A DNA stretch of 64,000 nucleotides from Melampsora larici-populina 98AG31 (Eukaryota > Basidiomycota > Pucciniomycetes > Pucciniales > Melampsoraceae). Numbering within the stretch: position 1 is the first letter of the stretch; every line of letters begins with the position of its first letter. Positions 20,746 to 33,245 of this stretch are shown here, in pieces. The notes under the pieces are model-generated. The model did not search any database. It saw only the letters and a list, made by a program, of their open reading frames with translations, and was not told where the DNA came from. The stretch is taken from the NCBI RefSeq assembly GCF_000204055.1, contig NW_006768803.1:661607-725606 (forward strand). Direction: 5' to 3'. A program made the position numbers and the translations under genes.

Positions 20746-21680
20746 CAACACTGGACCAATTACGCTAAAAAAGCGTTAGAGAAGCTGGTAGCGTAACTTT
20801 TTCACACATCTAACGGGACGCTTTCTGTTAGATGTGGTGATCTACGCTACCAGATCTTGGAGTTTGTGATAACTTGGTACAGCTATGTTTGTAGTGTTAG
20901 CTGGATTTCTACATCTACACTAACAGCCATCAAGATCTGATGTTAGCTGTTAGCTTTGGTTAGCGTACCCCTGCGCTGATTTAAGGACTTCACCACCTGA
21001 AGGTGAAAATACCTGACATAATCAGTTTTAACCAAGTGATAGGATCAATGTTGAGATGAGGAGCATGTTGGGCAGTGGGAGTTCTTCAATTGAATTTCCC
21101 AAATCAACCTTTTGTCTCTCTCTGTTTGAGTTTAGATTCAATTTTCAGGAACGCGATCAAGACTTCAACTTGATCGTTCAACTCAATTCAACCTACAAAA
21201 AAGCTATTCAGACTCCAGATACATACATTGTATTTGGCCTGACTTTTCAACAATCAGCTCCACACTTCATCATAGATTCATTACAAGATTCTCATCAATT
21301 CTACATGATCCACCTCACCAGTCAATTTCTTATTGCTTATCACCTAAACCGCTTCACCCCCATCAATTGATTGTCGCTCTGACCTTCTACCTATTCCCCA
21401 TTTTGCATTGCTTCGTGGTTATTGTGGATCTATAGCAGAAATCATAAGTTGCTTTCACATTCCCTTGTTGACGTTATTTTAGCTGTTAGCGTGTTTTTTT
21501 AACGCACTACAACTATGTTATTGCATTTTAAAAAAATTGTTAGCTTGTTTAAGGTATGCTAACAAACAAGCGTTAGCTTACAGTTGCCAGAAAAATGCTA
21601 ATGTGTCATTCTGTTAGCTTGCCCAACTACGCTATCCAGATTGGTCTAGATAGCGTTGAGTAGCGTAGCAATCCAGCGTT
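20746..21680. mobile_element. Non-autonomous hAT-like element (935 bp)
   Basis: Flanked by a perfect 8-bp duplication GGTAGAAC (20738-20745 and 21681-21688). Imperfect inverted ends CAACACTGGACCAATTACGC and AACGCTGGATTGCTACGC (the latter read on the minus strand). Both ends hold many copies of GTTAGC/GCTAAC, resembling hAT subterminal transposase-binding motifs. No transposase inside; the small open frame at 21056-21370 shows no family features. Confidence 0.75.
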
Positions 21681-21688
21681 GGTAGAAC

Positions 21689-24600
21689 AGGGGAAAATTT
21701 TGTTTCTCCTCTGTACTAAATCTACCTCATTCTCTCACCCCGCTATATTCTCACTCAGAAACTTTTCTCTTGATCTCTCTTGACTATCTAGGGCTTTAAG
21801 CCTTTAATTTTTGAGCCCACCAGCCTGCCCAGTGCTGAGAAGCCCAAGTCCACTAGAGTTCTGGTCTCACCTCTGAGGGTCAAAATGTCAAAGTTTCTAG
21901 GACTTAGACCTTTCTTTCCTCAGAGGTCCCCCCCACACCACTAATAGTAAATGTAATCTCATCCTTTAAAATTGAGCAAACGTCTACTGTGGTAGACCAG
22001 TCTTCAAATAGACTTAAGCTTGTTATCTTTAAGCAGAAACATAAGGTTCAAAGAATAAAACCTTAAAATGTGTTTCTAAGTCCTAGAGAGTCCTAAAATC
22101 ACGCATTACTCTCTGAAATGGATATGTAACCAAACACTGTGCCTGTATGGTGTTTGCTAGTCAACAAGCACACCCCAATTCCCTTTGAGTCAGGCAGGGA
22201 GCTTGTGTGCACTTGTTGACTGGCAGACATGGCCTGGCCATGATGAAAGGTGCTTCTTTGGAGTGAGTGCACATGTGAACAGCATTCGCTGGTCTAACTG
22301 TACCCTTGAGCTGTTCTGCTGTGGGGAGATCCTTCCCAAAGGATTTGTCAAAAGTTCATGAATTATCAAAGAATTGGACAGCTGGTACTACTAGAACACA
22401 AATTTTTCTTTCTAAGATTTCCTGTTTAGAGAACTTTGCATTGATAGATTTCATGGGATTATAAGTGTGCTGCTTACCTAATTCTAACAAATACAGACAC
22501 TGTGGAATGCATTATTTTCCTAGCTAGGGTGATACCACAAGTAGCAACAAAATGCATGTTGATGTGTGTCTTGGGTTTCAAACATAATTGTTTTTTTACA
22601 GTGGGGAGATAAGTATCTCCTCCATCACACCCAGCTTTGGGTGTCCATTTGCACTCAACTTGCTAAATCAAAGCATCCAGGTTTAAAGGGTCAGTGTCAG
22701 CATTCAGTGCTGCAGTTGGATCCTCAGGCAGCTTTGTGCCCGTTTGCTGGTTGAAAGCCAGTGCAGCCAGCAAGAAAAGTATCTGCTGGGAACAAATTTT
22801 AATGATCTCTTGGTTTTCAGGTAAGTTGCAGGCCTTGGTGTTCCCTATTGCATCTTTTGTGCACGGCTGAGCATGGCATAGTTTGCCAAGCAAATGATTG
22901 TGAATGGTGTAATAGAAGTCTTTGGGTGTGTCAAGCATAAAAGTGCACACACTGCCAACATAGATGCCTCAGGTTAAGAAACCCAAGGCATCATTGGAGG
23001 AAAATCCTCAGACAGACCTTGTCTGAGGTCATTTAGGTGCAAACTTTCCAGATGGCTGAATTTCATTACCTGGACATAAGGGCCTTCAGCAGGGATGAAG
23101 CTAGCAGGCATACATGCCATACATGTTGTCAGGGTTACATTTAGTAGTTTTATTTTACAATTCATTTTTATTTCATTTTATGTTTTGACCTTTTATCTAA
23201 TTCTGTACAGTGTCTTAACATCTTATTTTTAGTTTTCTGTTACTATTCTTGTAACTTTCTGATGATTATCTAAATCTGTTTAGTTCCTGGTTCCTATTTT
23301 ATCAAATGTCTTTTGTATTTATAGTTCTGTTTCTCTTATGTTTGTTGTCTTTTTCTTCATCAAAATTATCATTATCTTATCTTCCTTTTTAGAAAAGAAT
23401 CCTTTTTACAAGACCAGACCAGGACGGGTTTAATTGTCTAAGACCAGACTTGTACATATTGAGAATACAAGGTTCCCCATCACAATACAGCTATATAAGG
23501 TACCCTTGCACCCTGAGTATTAGATTTCCCCTGAGCGGGAATTCCACAGTGGAATTTGCCTAGGAATCTCTCTCAAATAAAACTGTTCCACTACACTAAA
23601 TTTTGGCTGTATTTTGGATACACTTTGTGGGTTGTTGTGATGAAAGCACAAAATGACTGCAGCAATGAGAAAAAGTATGAAGGTTCAGCTAGAATGAATC
23701 AAATATCATAAAATCAAAACATAATGAGCTGTGATATAATCAAAAACGGTGGTCATGCTACCATTGAAGTTTTATGTGATAATTGCAATGATTCACATAT
23801 GAATATACTAGACCCTGGGTGGCCAGCCGCCTTGTTAACTTACCCCTACTTACTCTAGCCTAGACTTGGAAGTGAAAGCTTCAAGGTGTCTTGGTGGTAA
23901 TGAGCAAAGTCCAATGCAATCACTAATTACTGCATCAGGTAGTGGTCACAGGACAGCAGGTGTTCACCACTACACCATGCTGTGGGACCATGTGGAACCC
24001 TGCAATTCATGAGGGAACTTGTATCTTTTGGTGGGTCCACATTGTACTCATTGCACAAAATGTTGGATCTTGAAATCACTTTACCCCATGGGATACAATC
24101 ACATCATTGAATGCAGCTTGCTCGACCAATGCTGTGTTGATCACATCAAGGCCTGCAACAATTGTGCAACCTGGCTGTGATCACCGGACTCGGCGGAGAC
24201 CATACAATAATGTAAAATAGGGGAGTTACTTTAGGTCCTACTTGTTTGGACTATTTAGCATGTGTCCCAATGTCCACCTTGACCGCAGTGGGTTTCTTAG
24301 GCTGGTGTGTCAAGAAATGGGTCCATATGGCACTTTTTTTCCAAATGTTGCTTTTTGGATTATTATATGCTAGGTAATTTGGCCCCCAGCCGCCCCACAA
24401 GTTTAAGCAAGAGAATTGGTAGACTTGATGTTTTTCTAAATAAAAAATTCAAATGAATATATCAGGATTTCCATGTTTGGGAATCGCTCATTTTGAAGTT
24501 CTTTTTCTTGTTCTTGACACTCATGCACAACCCAACAAGATAGAAAAATGGAAAACCTCTAGAAGAGAATTTTTATGAATTGTTTGTTTGAAACCTTTCA

Positions 24601-26101
24601 AAAAAAATTGGAAGATTTTACATGAGGGGTGAAAAGTGCAAGGTATGCATGAGACATGCAATGAGATGATGTGGAGTCACCCAAATGGTCAAGTGTGGTT
24701 CCAAATTGGATTCAGGCCCTACATAGAGGGGTGGTATCCTCTTTTTTTCCTTAAACCATTTTCCTTTATTATATGTAGGTAGATGATTGCATTTCTCTCA
24801 AAATATGGATTCAATTTTTATCCCAAGTGTACATTACAATTATCAAGTTGTCAAGGGTTTTTTGATAGAACGGTCAAAACTCAAGTGGATGAGAGATGAC
24901 GTGTGGTGATCATGTGTTGATCAAAGCTCAACACATCAATTTAAAAGACGCCGCAAAGCAGTCAAAGTTGCAAGCGGAATCCAAACACTAAATACACAAA
25001 TGGTCATGGGATTATGTTCCTTCCTTCCAAACATGTAGATATGGTTTTGATAAGTTGAAATCATTGAAGGAAACTGTTACGAGGGGTACAAGAGCTTTCA
25101 ACACAAGTGATGAATCTTCAAAGATTGGATCAAGCCATTACACAAGAATATATCTAGCTTGTTGGCCACCGGCACATTTAGTCCACTCCAATATCTATCA
25201 TTCTAAGCATTGGTCCTACGACAATACCGGAATCACTCCGGGCTTGGAGACAAACATCCAAGGAGTTGTTGCATTGCGCCCAGAAGGAAAAGGGCCCCCA
25301 AGGATACCCCCAAGGCATATTTTGGCCCTGGTTGTTGCCTTGGATTGGAGTTTCACTCAGAGTAATAATCAAAGGACTTCTCTGATTTTTGCCACTGAGC
25401 CAAATATGCTGGCTGTGCTACAGTGGAGCATATTATGGTGTTGACATGGATTTCAGTCTTAATTCTAATGACTCAGATTCATTCATAGTCACATTTTTTA
25501 AGTCTTCTGAAGCTTTTGTTCACTATTTGTTCACTTTGGATTTCTTTTTAGCTTGATATTTATTCTCCCCATGTGCCAACATTTTGTGGGGTCACAAACA
25601 GAAACCTTGGACCTATATTGGATGGGTGTTTGAGGAAGACAAGAGCAAATTTTCAGCATTCTGTTTGTTTTCTGGTACATACCTTCATGGATTCCAGTTG
25701 TATTTTTTCTTTCAGGAGATATCACTGGATGCATGTCTTTCACAAGATCCATGAAATCACAACCATCCTGTGTGTTGTAGATCATGACATATCCTTGTAC
25801 TGAAGACCTCCAAAGAATTCTGGGTCAATGACCCTCACCTTGCCATTCAATTTTTACCTTTTGAATTCCTTTGACATGATACATTGATTCTGCAAACATG
25901 GGAGACATGAATTATACCACAAGAAATGAAGTTTATGGACATTTCACCGGGGTAAGCTTGGAACCAGTAAGAGTAGAAGCAAAGAAACCATTCAGTAAAT
26001 AACACGTATAGTTATGAATACACAATAACAAGTTGTGATTGTGAAATCAGGACAAAAGATTATGATTGGCAGATATGCTCCATTCACTGCTTGCTACATG
26101 T
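21689..26101. other. Gene-poor AT-rich stretch
   Basis: No coding region I can support. Contains an LTR-like segment (about 23127-23594) and runs of low-complexity sequence. The longest open frame, 25055-25444, has no recognisable domain. Confidence 0.4.
23127..23594 (+). repeat. Possible solo LTR
   Basis: Starts TGTTGTCAGGG and could end CCACTACA. Contains a TATA-like CTATATAAGG near 23490 and an AATAAA near 23577 in LTR-like order. No matching partner copy, target duplication or internal retroelement genes in the window, so the call is weak. Confidence 0.3.
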
Positions 26102-26108
26102 GGGCTAA

Positions 26109-26546
26109 TACAAAATAAGAGATATATGTGACAGTTGAAAGACCTTTTGAGCAAAAAGAAACTGCTCAATTTGGGGGTCGAACCCAAGACATCCGCATCA
26201 CAGTATTAGGGCATCCTAAGACCAGTATTAGTATGGCACTCTAACCAACTGACACCCCGGGCAAGGACGTGACGCTGCGCAGGATGCGTCACGCGGACGC
26301 CGACCCGGGGCCAAGGGGGGGGTCTTGTAAAACCGCGGCGCATATGTAGCGTCCGCGCGACGCATCCCAGGATGCGTCACGTGTTTGCCCGGGGTGTGAG
26401 TTAATCGAGCGGTACCGGTTCGGGTACTTTTGGAATCGTATCCCCAACCCCAGAGGCATGCAGTCTTCCTGTTGCAACACAACCTGAGCTGGAGATCACA
26501 TCTGAGCTGGTCACATACCAAGGAAGCATTGATGGAGCCACAGTTC
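26109..26546 (-). mobile_element. tRNA-derived SINE, copy 2, with TSD
   Basis: On the minus strand it begins GAACTGTGGCTCC and ends TTATTTTGTA, flanked by the 7-bp direct repeat GGGCTAA (26102-26108, 26547-26553). The tRNA-like head includes CAGTTGGTTAGAGTGCC (A-box region) and GGGTTCGACCCCC (near-perfect B box). The tail matches copy 1. It is interrupted by a 144-bp GC-rich insertion. Relation to a specific tRNA isotype was not resolved. Confidence 0.82.
26253..26396. mobile_element. 144-bp CACTA-like MITE nested in SINE copy 2
   Basis: Ends CACCCCGGGCAA and TTGCCCGGGGTG are inverted repeats, flanked by TGA on both sides (26250-26252, 26397-26399). Removing it and one TGA restores the SINE order seen in copy 1. 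The CAC start with a 3-bp duplication fits CACTA/EnSpm-type elements. Very GC-rich, with inverted GACGCATCC/GGATGCGTC blocks. Confidence 0.75.
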
Positions 26547-26553
26547 GGGCTAA

Positions 26554-27344
26554 ACTTTTTTGTTAGATAAAACTAGATAATGGGTTCATCTCAGCATTCA
26601 TCTGCCAGACTAAAGGCTTCCTTCAGAGTCCATCTTTGGACTTGACCTTCTTTAGTTCTCACATTCTTTTCGGCTATGTTTCTCTTTCAAGCAATCATGC
26701 TTTAGGTCTTTGCCTTACTAAGGCTTAACCTGGTGTGGGGGAGCATAGGCCACGGACTTCTTGTCTGACCAAGGTTTTGAAAAATTTCCCAGTTTGTGTT
26801 CTCTTCTGAGTGGCCGACTTTTGCCCTGGCCCTGCGCTCTCACTTGGTCTCATCCACCGCGTCTCAGGTCCCGATGGAACTTGCCGACGACGACGTCCTT
26901 TAGCTTTGGCCACCAGTTGCAATGAAACCGCGATTTCAAATAAAAAACAAGTGAATGAACATCCAAAGATGCTCTGATCAGGGTGGTGACATAGCTTTTA
27001 TGAAAGTATTTCAGTCCAGTTTGCATTATTCTCTACATCCTATGCTTTGTATACGGTTGCTTCCATCTCATAAGTAGATGAACACTGAAGCTCAACTGAC
27101 AATATGGAACGGGACATATACGCTTTGAAGATAAGCAGAAAGGGATGTAGTTCAGATTTAGTACATGTATTTTCTTTGCTGATGATAAACTCCTTCCTGA
27201 TGCCTCACTTGGCGATAAATCTTGGTGTATACTTGGTGTTCTTGGTGATTAAACAAATCCGCCGAAAACGATGGTATACCCTTGGTAGGTTCATTTGATG
27301 TGAGGTACAAAATAGGAAGGGTCATCTCACCAATGACCAACAAA
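26554..27344. other. Intergenic, nothing recognised
   Basis: Several short open frames but no domain, signal peptide or consistent splice model. Confidence 0.35.
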
Positions 27345-27803
27345 TTTGGATATCCTTACGCCCATCTCACTTGCAATATCGTAACACATCGAGGTCTTTG
27401 ATAGGATGCTAGCCTTGTCTAGGGTATGCAACAGATTACGGTTTCTATATTGCTTCATAGATCATGGTTCCACACAAGTTACAGGAAGGAAAAATGTTGA
27501 AGGCGAGTGAGAGGATCCAATAGAAACCAAATTCGAGCATCACATTGACAATCCATCATACAAACTCCATGAGAAAAAGCCAAAGATAACGACGCCGAGT
27601 GGCCGCGCGCTCTGTTGTGTTCTATGGACCAAATGATAACCAGTAGAGGGATAAGATGAAAATAAGAATACATGAAAGAAGTTGAATAGAAAAGCCGATC
27701 TTGGTCAGGAATGATTCCAACGCGCAATCAAGAGAAAGTAACTGCGTACATTGTGTGATCAATGATCGATCAGGTGAGCATGAGCCGCTGGGTGGCGGAC
27801 AGC

Positions 27804-27966
27804 TTACTTGTTGGAACCGCAGTTAGTGCAGCTGGTACCGGTGCAGGCTATGGTGAAGAAACCAAAGAATGATCAGACAGCTGGAGCAGAGAACTAGTTT
27901 AAACCCCAAAAAGAGAGGAAGCATACATGAACCGCAGCATCCATTGGATCCACATGGAGCAAACAT
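27804..27966 (-). CDS. Metallothionein, copy 1
   Basis: Binds metal ions (Cu/Zn/Cd) through Cys thiolates; cytosolic metal buffering and detoxification are the family role. Exons 27966-27927 and 27847-27804 with a 79-bp intron (GTATGC..ATAG) give 27 residues: starts MFAPCGSNGCCGS, ends SCTNCGSNK. Six Cys at 5, 10, 11, 15, 20 and 23; no aromatic residue except Phe2. The end closely resembles the ascomycete metallothionein tail SCSNCGSK. It differs from copy 2 at only two residues. A TATA-like CATAAAAG lies about 120 bp upstream. Too short for ordinary gene finders. Confidence 0.88.
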
Positions 27967-29123
27967 ATTGATATTTGATTTGGTTTTGGGGGGTTTGGTA
28001 AGTTTCTAGTGCGGTTTGTTAGTGCTTCGACTTTTTGATGACGATGGTGGGTGGATGGACTAGCGAACCGATCGCAGGAGGCCGGCTTTTATGTTCATTT
28101 TTTGCCACACGAGCAGATTTCCACCTCGATCCTGCCGTGGGGAGCTTACTCTTGTTTGCGGCAGGCTCACTCACAGAAGCCTTGACCTAGTGAATATTCC
28201 TTACCGCGTTCGCCCGCGTTAGAAGACCCTCAGACTCGTCGCCGCTCTGATCGATCTCATAGCTCGTACACTTACTACGTACAATAGATTTTAACAAGCT
28301 TGCCTCAAGCCGGTCGGACAAGGTCTCTGAGACTTTAGTAGGATTACATATCATAGACATCATAGAGGACGCAGGATTGAAATGGGCACAGAGCGGCAGT
28401 GTACTTGGGGTCAGTCTGATGACAAGTCACAATCCATCTGCAAAGAAAAAAGTTGGGGTGAGCTCTGGTCATCCGGTTTGATATACATATGGGCACGTAA
28501 AACTAATTGTACATAGGGAGTCAACCAAACCACCTGCACCAAGCGGTTTGGATCTAGTCTGATGTGATGGTTTCATAGGTCTTGTCCCCAAACCCCCGCG
28601 AATTCGCTCGAGATTGACGAACATACATAATTGAACAAGCTTTGTGTAGTCGAGATTCAATACGCTGTGAAATGATCGAGTAAGAGTTGGTCCAATCAGA
28701 TAGGGACAGATAGGGAGGCATATCATATCAATCTCTTACCTAAAGATGCGTAAATTGAGTAGGGATACTTTTGACTGGAAGGCCGATCGGCTGAAGCGAA
28801 CTGGCTGGCAATCTATGTATGCATTCGAAACAGTTTGATTCCATGGCTGCATCAATTCAGAACAACCAATGATGTTTAAGCATGAGGGAAAGCTTGAAGT
28901 TCAAACACACGATCAAGGGTATCGAGAAGTTCCGAAATTATGACATCATTGCCAAGAATCACCGATCGCAGTTCTTGTCGTGCTTTAGCAACATCACTAT
29001 ATAAAGTCACCTTCCTGACCCGTTTGTCAAGTTCACCCACCCAACATCGTCAACAAAAAGTCGAATCACTTACAAACCTCATTAAACCTTACCAAACCCC
29101 CCAAAACCAAATCAAATATCAAT

Positions 29124-29285
29124 ATGTTTGCTCCATGTGGATCTAACGGATGCTGCGGTTCATGTATGCTCCTTCACTTTTTGTGATCTACTCTTGCTAG
29201 TTCTCTGGTCGTCTGATCATCCTTTGATCTCTTTCCCATAGCCTGCACCGGTACCAGCTGCTCAAACTGCGGTTCCAAGAAGTAA
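29124..29285 (+). CDS. Metallothionein, copy 2
   Basis: Inverted paralogue of the gene at 27804-27966, transcribed the other way. Exons 29124-29163 and 29242-29285, intron 78 bp at exactly the same codon (phase 1). 27 residues starting MFAPCGSNGCCGS and ending SCSNCGSKK, with the same six Cys. A good TATA box (CTATATAAAG) lies near 28998, about 125 bp before the ATG. Copy 1 has Thr and Asn where this copy has Ser and Lys. Conserved splicing and coding sequence within diverged flanks suggest both copies are under selection. Confidence 0.9.
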
Positions 29286-29755
29286 GCTGACCGCCATCTA
29301 GCGGCTTAAGTTTGCCGGATCAAACAAGGATCAAACAATGTACGCATTTAATTTGTCTCGAATATGCGATTGAATCTTTCCTAATCCAGACTGCCTTTTC
29401 TATCCAACTTTTCAACTTCTTTTATGCGTTCTCTTTCATCTTATGCTACCTTTCATTGCTCGTGTTTTGGTCCATGAAATCCAATAGAGCCCGCGGTCCC
29501 TCGGTGTTGTTGCCTTTTTCTTTTTTTTTCTCATGGAGTTTGTATGGTGGATTGTCAATCTTCTGCTCGACTTTGGTCTCTATGTGATCCCTTACTTGAC
29601 TTCAACATTGTTCCTCCATGTCATTTTATGGAATTATGGTACATGAAGCAATATAGAAACCATAGCTTGTTGCATACCCTTCTGTCTGAAGAACAGACAA
29701 GGCTAGCGTCGGATTCTTATCACAGACCTCGATGGTTGGTGATGGGAAATTAGAG

Positions 29756-30435
29756 TTCAAGTTTGTTGCCCTCTGTCCAGTTTTTCACGTCAATTTCCCT
29801 CAGCAAATGGATCATGAAAAATGCTTTTGTGTAGTCATCTTTTTGTAGCCATCATATGCATTGACATGCGACGAGGCTCAGTAAGGCCAACCAGAATGAT
29901 CCCGGTGAACTCTTATTAGTCTTAAGCAAGGCTGAGAATGTTAAACGTATCAACCAATTACCTACCAAATGCATGAGCTGTTCAAACTTCACAGTCACGG
30001 AGTTCTATAATTCACAAGCTGATACTGAACAAACTCTTGAATGTCATTTTCATTGCCAGATATGGTCTGAACAACAATAGAAGACCTCCTGAAAGCTTCA
30101 GGGCATGCTCTGGGTCCACTAATTGCCAATGGCAACATTCTTTGAGATGATCACATCAAACCTCGAACTAATAACATGGATACTTTAAAAGAATCACATA
30201 TTTGACTTGGAATTAAACTAAAGATAAACATAGGTAAAAAGCTAGAACAATGGAAGTATTATGCGTTATTATTCGTATATCATTCAACTCATTCAGCTAA
30301 GACAACAACCGCAGACATGATCCGACATGTAAGGAATGAAGCACCTGCTCGATAATGAAAAGTGTATACGTGAGAATTCCTGAGAGACAGAAATACGAGA
30401 CATCGCGTCCCTGATAGAGAGCATTCGGTCATCTT
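29756..30435. other. Intergenic, nothing recognised
   Basis: AT-rich; no gene supported. Likely 3' region of the minus-strand gene that follows. Confidence 0.35.
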
Positions 30436-31531
30436 TCACAAAACAAGAAGTTGGATCCCAGCAATAGTAGCAGAGAGCAAGAGTCCGTAGAGGGTTGAAC
30501 CACTCGGTTTGTTCTGAGGTGAAGATGTACTTTTGTGCGTGTCGTTGGAGGGAGGTGGACTCGTTACTGAGACTGTGTTGTTGGTACCTGAAGAGGGTTT
30601 TTTTTGATACAAGTATGATATAAAAAGTTAAAATCAGATACTGGGGTGGATGTAAAGTTACCTCCGGAGTACATACCAGAGGCTGATTACCACGAAAAGG
30701 TAAGTAATACGACAATCCAATGAGGAAAGCAAGGGGTCAATTAATCGCATGTTGAGATCAATGTGAATTTAACTCGACTTTACGTACTTGGCTGAGACTG
30801 AGAGGGGGCACTTTCGGTCCTCACTGATCGTCAAAATGATGCGTCATTATTGATATTTTTTAAGGAGAAGAATATGCGCAATCTTCTGAGTCAGAATCAT
30901 TCATTCTTATCCCAAAGATTTGATAGATTAGATATCACAAACCTGGACCTGGATTGGTGCTTAGATTCTTTGCAGGTTCAGAGAACGGGGCCGCGTCAAA
31001 AACACCAGGTGCTGTTAAAGTTAATTGTTTTGTCCATTCAGTTTTGTCAGGACATAGTATCGTTCATCGATCGACATCCGGGTCACCTGATAGTACGTAC
31101 CAGGTCGAGAAGAGTCGGTTGTAGAGGCGTTACTCGCTATAATGACGGGTATCCCATGTTGAAACGCAACGATGAACGTCTTGCCGCAGAATGATCAAGT
31201 GAATGTTCTTACTTGAAGAGTTTGCATAATCAGTCGAACTATCCCCGGCATCAGTTCGATCATCGACCAATTTGAACTACACTCGGTCCATTTCCAATCG
31301 AAGACGCCCAAAGTGTAAATGTATTAGTTGTTGATATCTTGAGTCGCTCAGAATCATAGAGAGAAGTTGCTGACGTGGGTACCGTCGGATGGAGTGCCTC
31401 CCGCACTATTGGTTGAAGCGCTTGCGGACCTATCAGTGGAGGTGCTTCCAACCGTTTGCTCGCCTGCCAGAGTCAGAGAGACTGAAGCGCTAAGTAATAG
31501 TGACAAAAGAAGTAAAGCTTGGACCATCTTG
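30436..31531 (-). CDS. Probable GPI-anchored secreted Ser/Thr-rich protein
   Basis: Minus strand. The ATG at 31531 opens a clear signal peptide (MVQALLLLSLLLSASVSLT, then LAGEQ), followed by a Ser/Thr/Gly-rich stretch. Later exons join in one phase: a segment ending ASNASTTDSSRP (about 31190-31103), one reading APGVFDAAPFSEPAKNLSTN (about 31017-30950), and the last exon 30587-30436. The last exon ends with a spacer rich in Ser, Pro and Asn, then NKPSGSTLYG and a hydrophobic tail GLLLSATIAGIQLLVL and stop: a typical GPI-attachment signal. The joins around 31250-31385 are not resolved (only very short introns fit), so the middle is uncertain or damaged. Cell wall or membrane surface location is inferred. 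Confidence 0.55.
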
Positions 31532-33245
31532 ACACTGTTCGACAAGCGAGTTAGTTAAGCAAAGGGTACAAAAGAATTGAAAAGACAAGATGTACAACTT
31601 GCGAGTGAGGACGGTGTTAAACTGGGTGAATTATAGTAGTTATCGTTGATCAGGAGGTGAATGATGATGACATACGAAAGTATGTAGCTGGAGGGAAGGT
31701 GAAACAAAACCGAAAATTTTGATCACTGATTTGATTTATGTATGGAGCGCTTCACTGGTGGGAATGCTTCATGTGCTGTTTAACTTTTCCACACTTCAAT
31801 TGAGAAAGTATTCAAATCTATCAACTGGGGCCACACAGTCTCTCATGGCAATACGTCATCGCGGTGGCCAAGGGTGGCCATCCATCTCATCCAGATTCCA
31901 GGCTCATCCCGCCCAAACAGTCGAGGGGGAGTGAGAGGGGAATCGTTGCATCCCAAGTCGAGGAACTGCTTGAAGTTCAGAGAACTTGCAACGATATCGA
32001 CTTTCAATTTCATCTCAGCCACAACATAAGTGAGCAGTTCTTTCTGCGAGTAACTGCCATGAGATGCCTCCGGAGTCCGAGAAAATAGCGAAGAAGAAAA
32101 TATCACACCGTAAGGCTAGTCCACCGAGTCTCATTGCATGCTCCTTCGATCACGGTTATTTGCCAGCGAAATGACTTTTTCGAAAGGTTATCTTTCCTCA
32201 AGAGTAACATATACTGCAGTAAACGTTCGACTATAGTTAGCGTTCAGAAGATGAAAAGAGAAAACATACCTATAAGGGCTGGAAGTGAATCCTGAACAAA
32301 ATATCATAAGAGCATGAAAGAGAAAGTTACTAGTCGTACGATCAAAATGATACCAATGAAAATGATACCAATGGCAATGGTGCTTGTATCAATAATGCGA
32401 TTGAGAAATGCGATTATGTATGTATGTTTTGTTTGCGCCTAGCATCATGGTATTTGATGTCGGATATAAATTCATAGCTCCGGCGGCTGGCGTCGCTCAG
32501 ATGACCCGCTGGCCCCGGACAAGTATCACGGATCTCCTCAGATACCAGAAGTTGAAATAAGAAAACAGCAATGACTTTGCAGGGATTGAACTTTCGATTT
32601 GATACTCCAACTCATAATTATTTATGGATTCTACACCACAAGGACACCCAGCTGTCCGGGGGATGTCCGATTTTTTGGTTACATAGCCATGCCCAGTTAC
32701 ATATTCACAATGATGAATTTGTTTCAATGGCATTTTTACTGATTGCATAAGATTTGGTTGAGCGCTGGAATGAAAATAAAAGCAGAGAATGTGGGCCTAT
32801 GTGGGCCACATTGAGTCCATTGGTCTGGGACTAAGATCCTGCAAAAGGAAGGAACCACACCCCAAAAGCGCAAAAATTTATTCTCCAGGACAAGAAGTGT
32901 TGGATTGAAGCAATAACCGACAGGTATAATGCACCTTTGCTCTTCAACACGTTGTGGCACGAAAGCAAAGCCACGAAGAAAAGCAAGAACATCAATCAGA
33001 GGATGGGACCACGCGACATGAGCGCAAGGGTCTGTTGTCCGAGACAAAAAGCATTTGTGGAAGACTAAAAGCATTGGGCTCGGATCTGAAAGCATTGGGT
33101 CCAGTTGTCCATTTTCAAGTTTTATATATATGATATATATGATGATCCCATCAACTCTATTCAATTTTCTCTAACCCTGCCATCTTTCTTACCAACTTCA
33201 CTCTTACTCATATTTAAATCCCACCATCCGCTTGCTTACTTCATC
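31532..33245. other. Intergenic, nothing recognised
   Basis: Promoter side of the GPI-protein gene and of the gene at 33246. Contains a TATA-rich segment TATATATATGATATATATG near 33125-33143 about 110 bp before the next start codon. No other gene supported. Confidence 0.4.

Larger units (their letters stand above)
27345..29755. repeat. Large inverted duplication around two metallothionein genes
   Basis: The left arm (about 27345-27990) and right arm (about 29080-29755) are inverted copies, visible in the promoter-proximal TTGGTTTTGGGGGGTTTGG/its complement, the coding exons, and downstream blocks such as TCTCATGGAGTTTGTATG and CTATATTGCTTC with their complements. The arms are diverged outside the exons. 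The spacer of about 1.1 kb (27990-29080) has no supported gene. The genes point away from each other and could share the spacer as a control region. Confidence 0.8.

Noticed and set aside
21056..21370. 104-codon frame inside the non-autonomous hAT-like element
   Set aside because: No transposase motif; located in the interior of a MITE-like element.
25055..25444. 129-codon plus-strand frame
   Set aside because: No recognisable motif, lies in a repeat-rich stretch; likely chance or transposon debris.
27479..29587. Frames of 80-90 codons downstream of each metallothionein gene
   Set aside because: They lie in the mirrored 3' regions of the duplication and do not share a reading frame or conserved protein, so they look like UTR.
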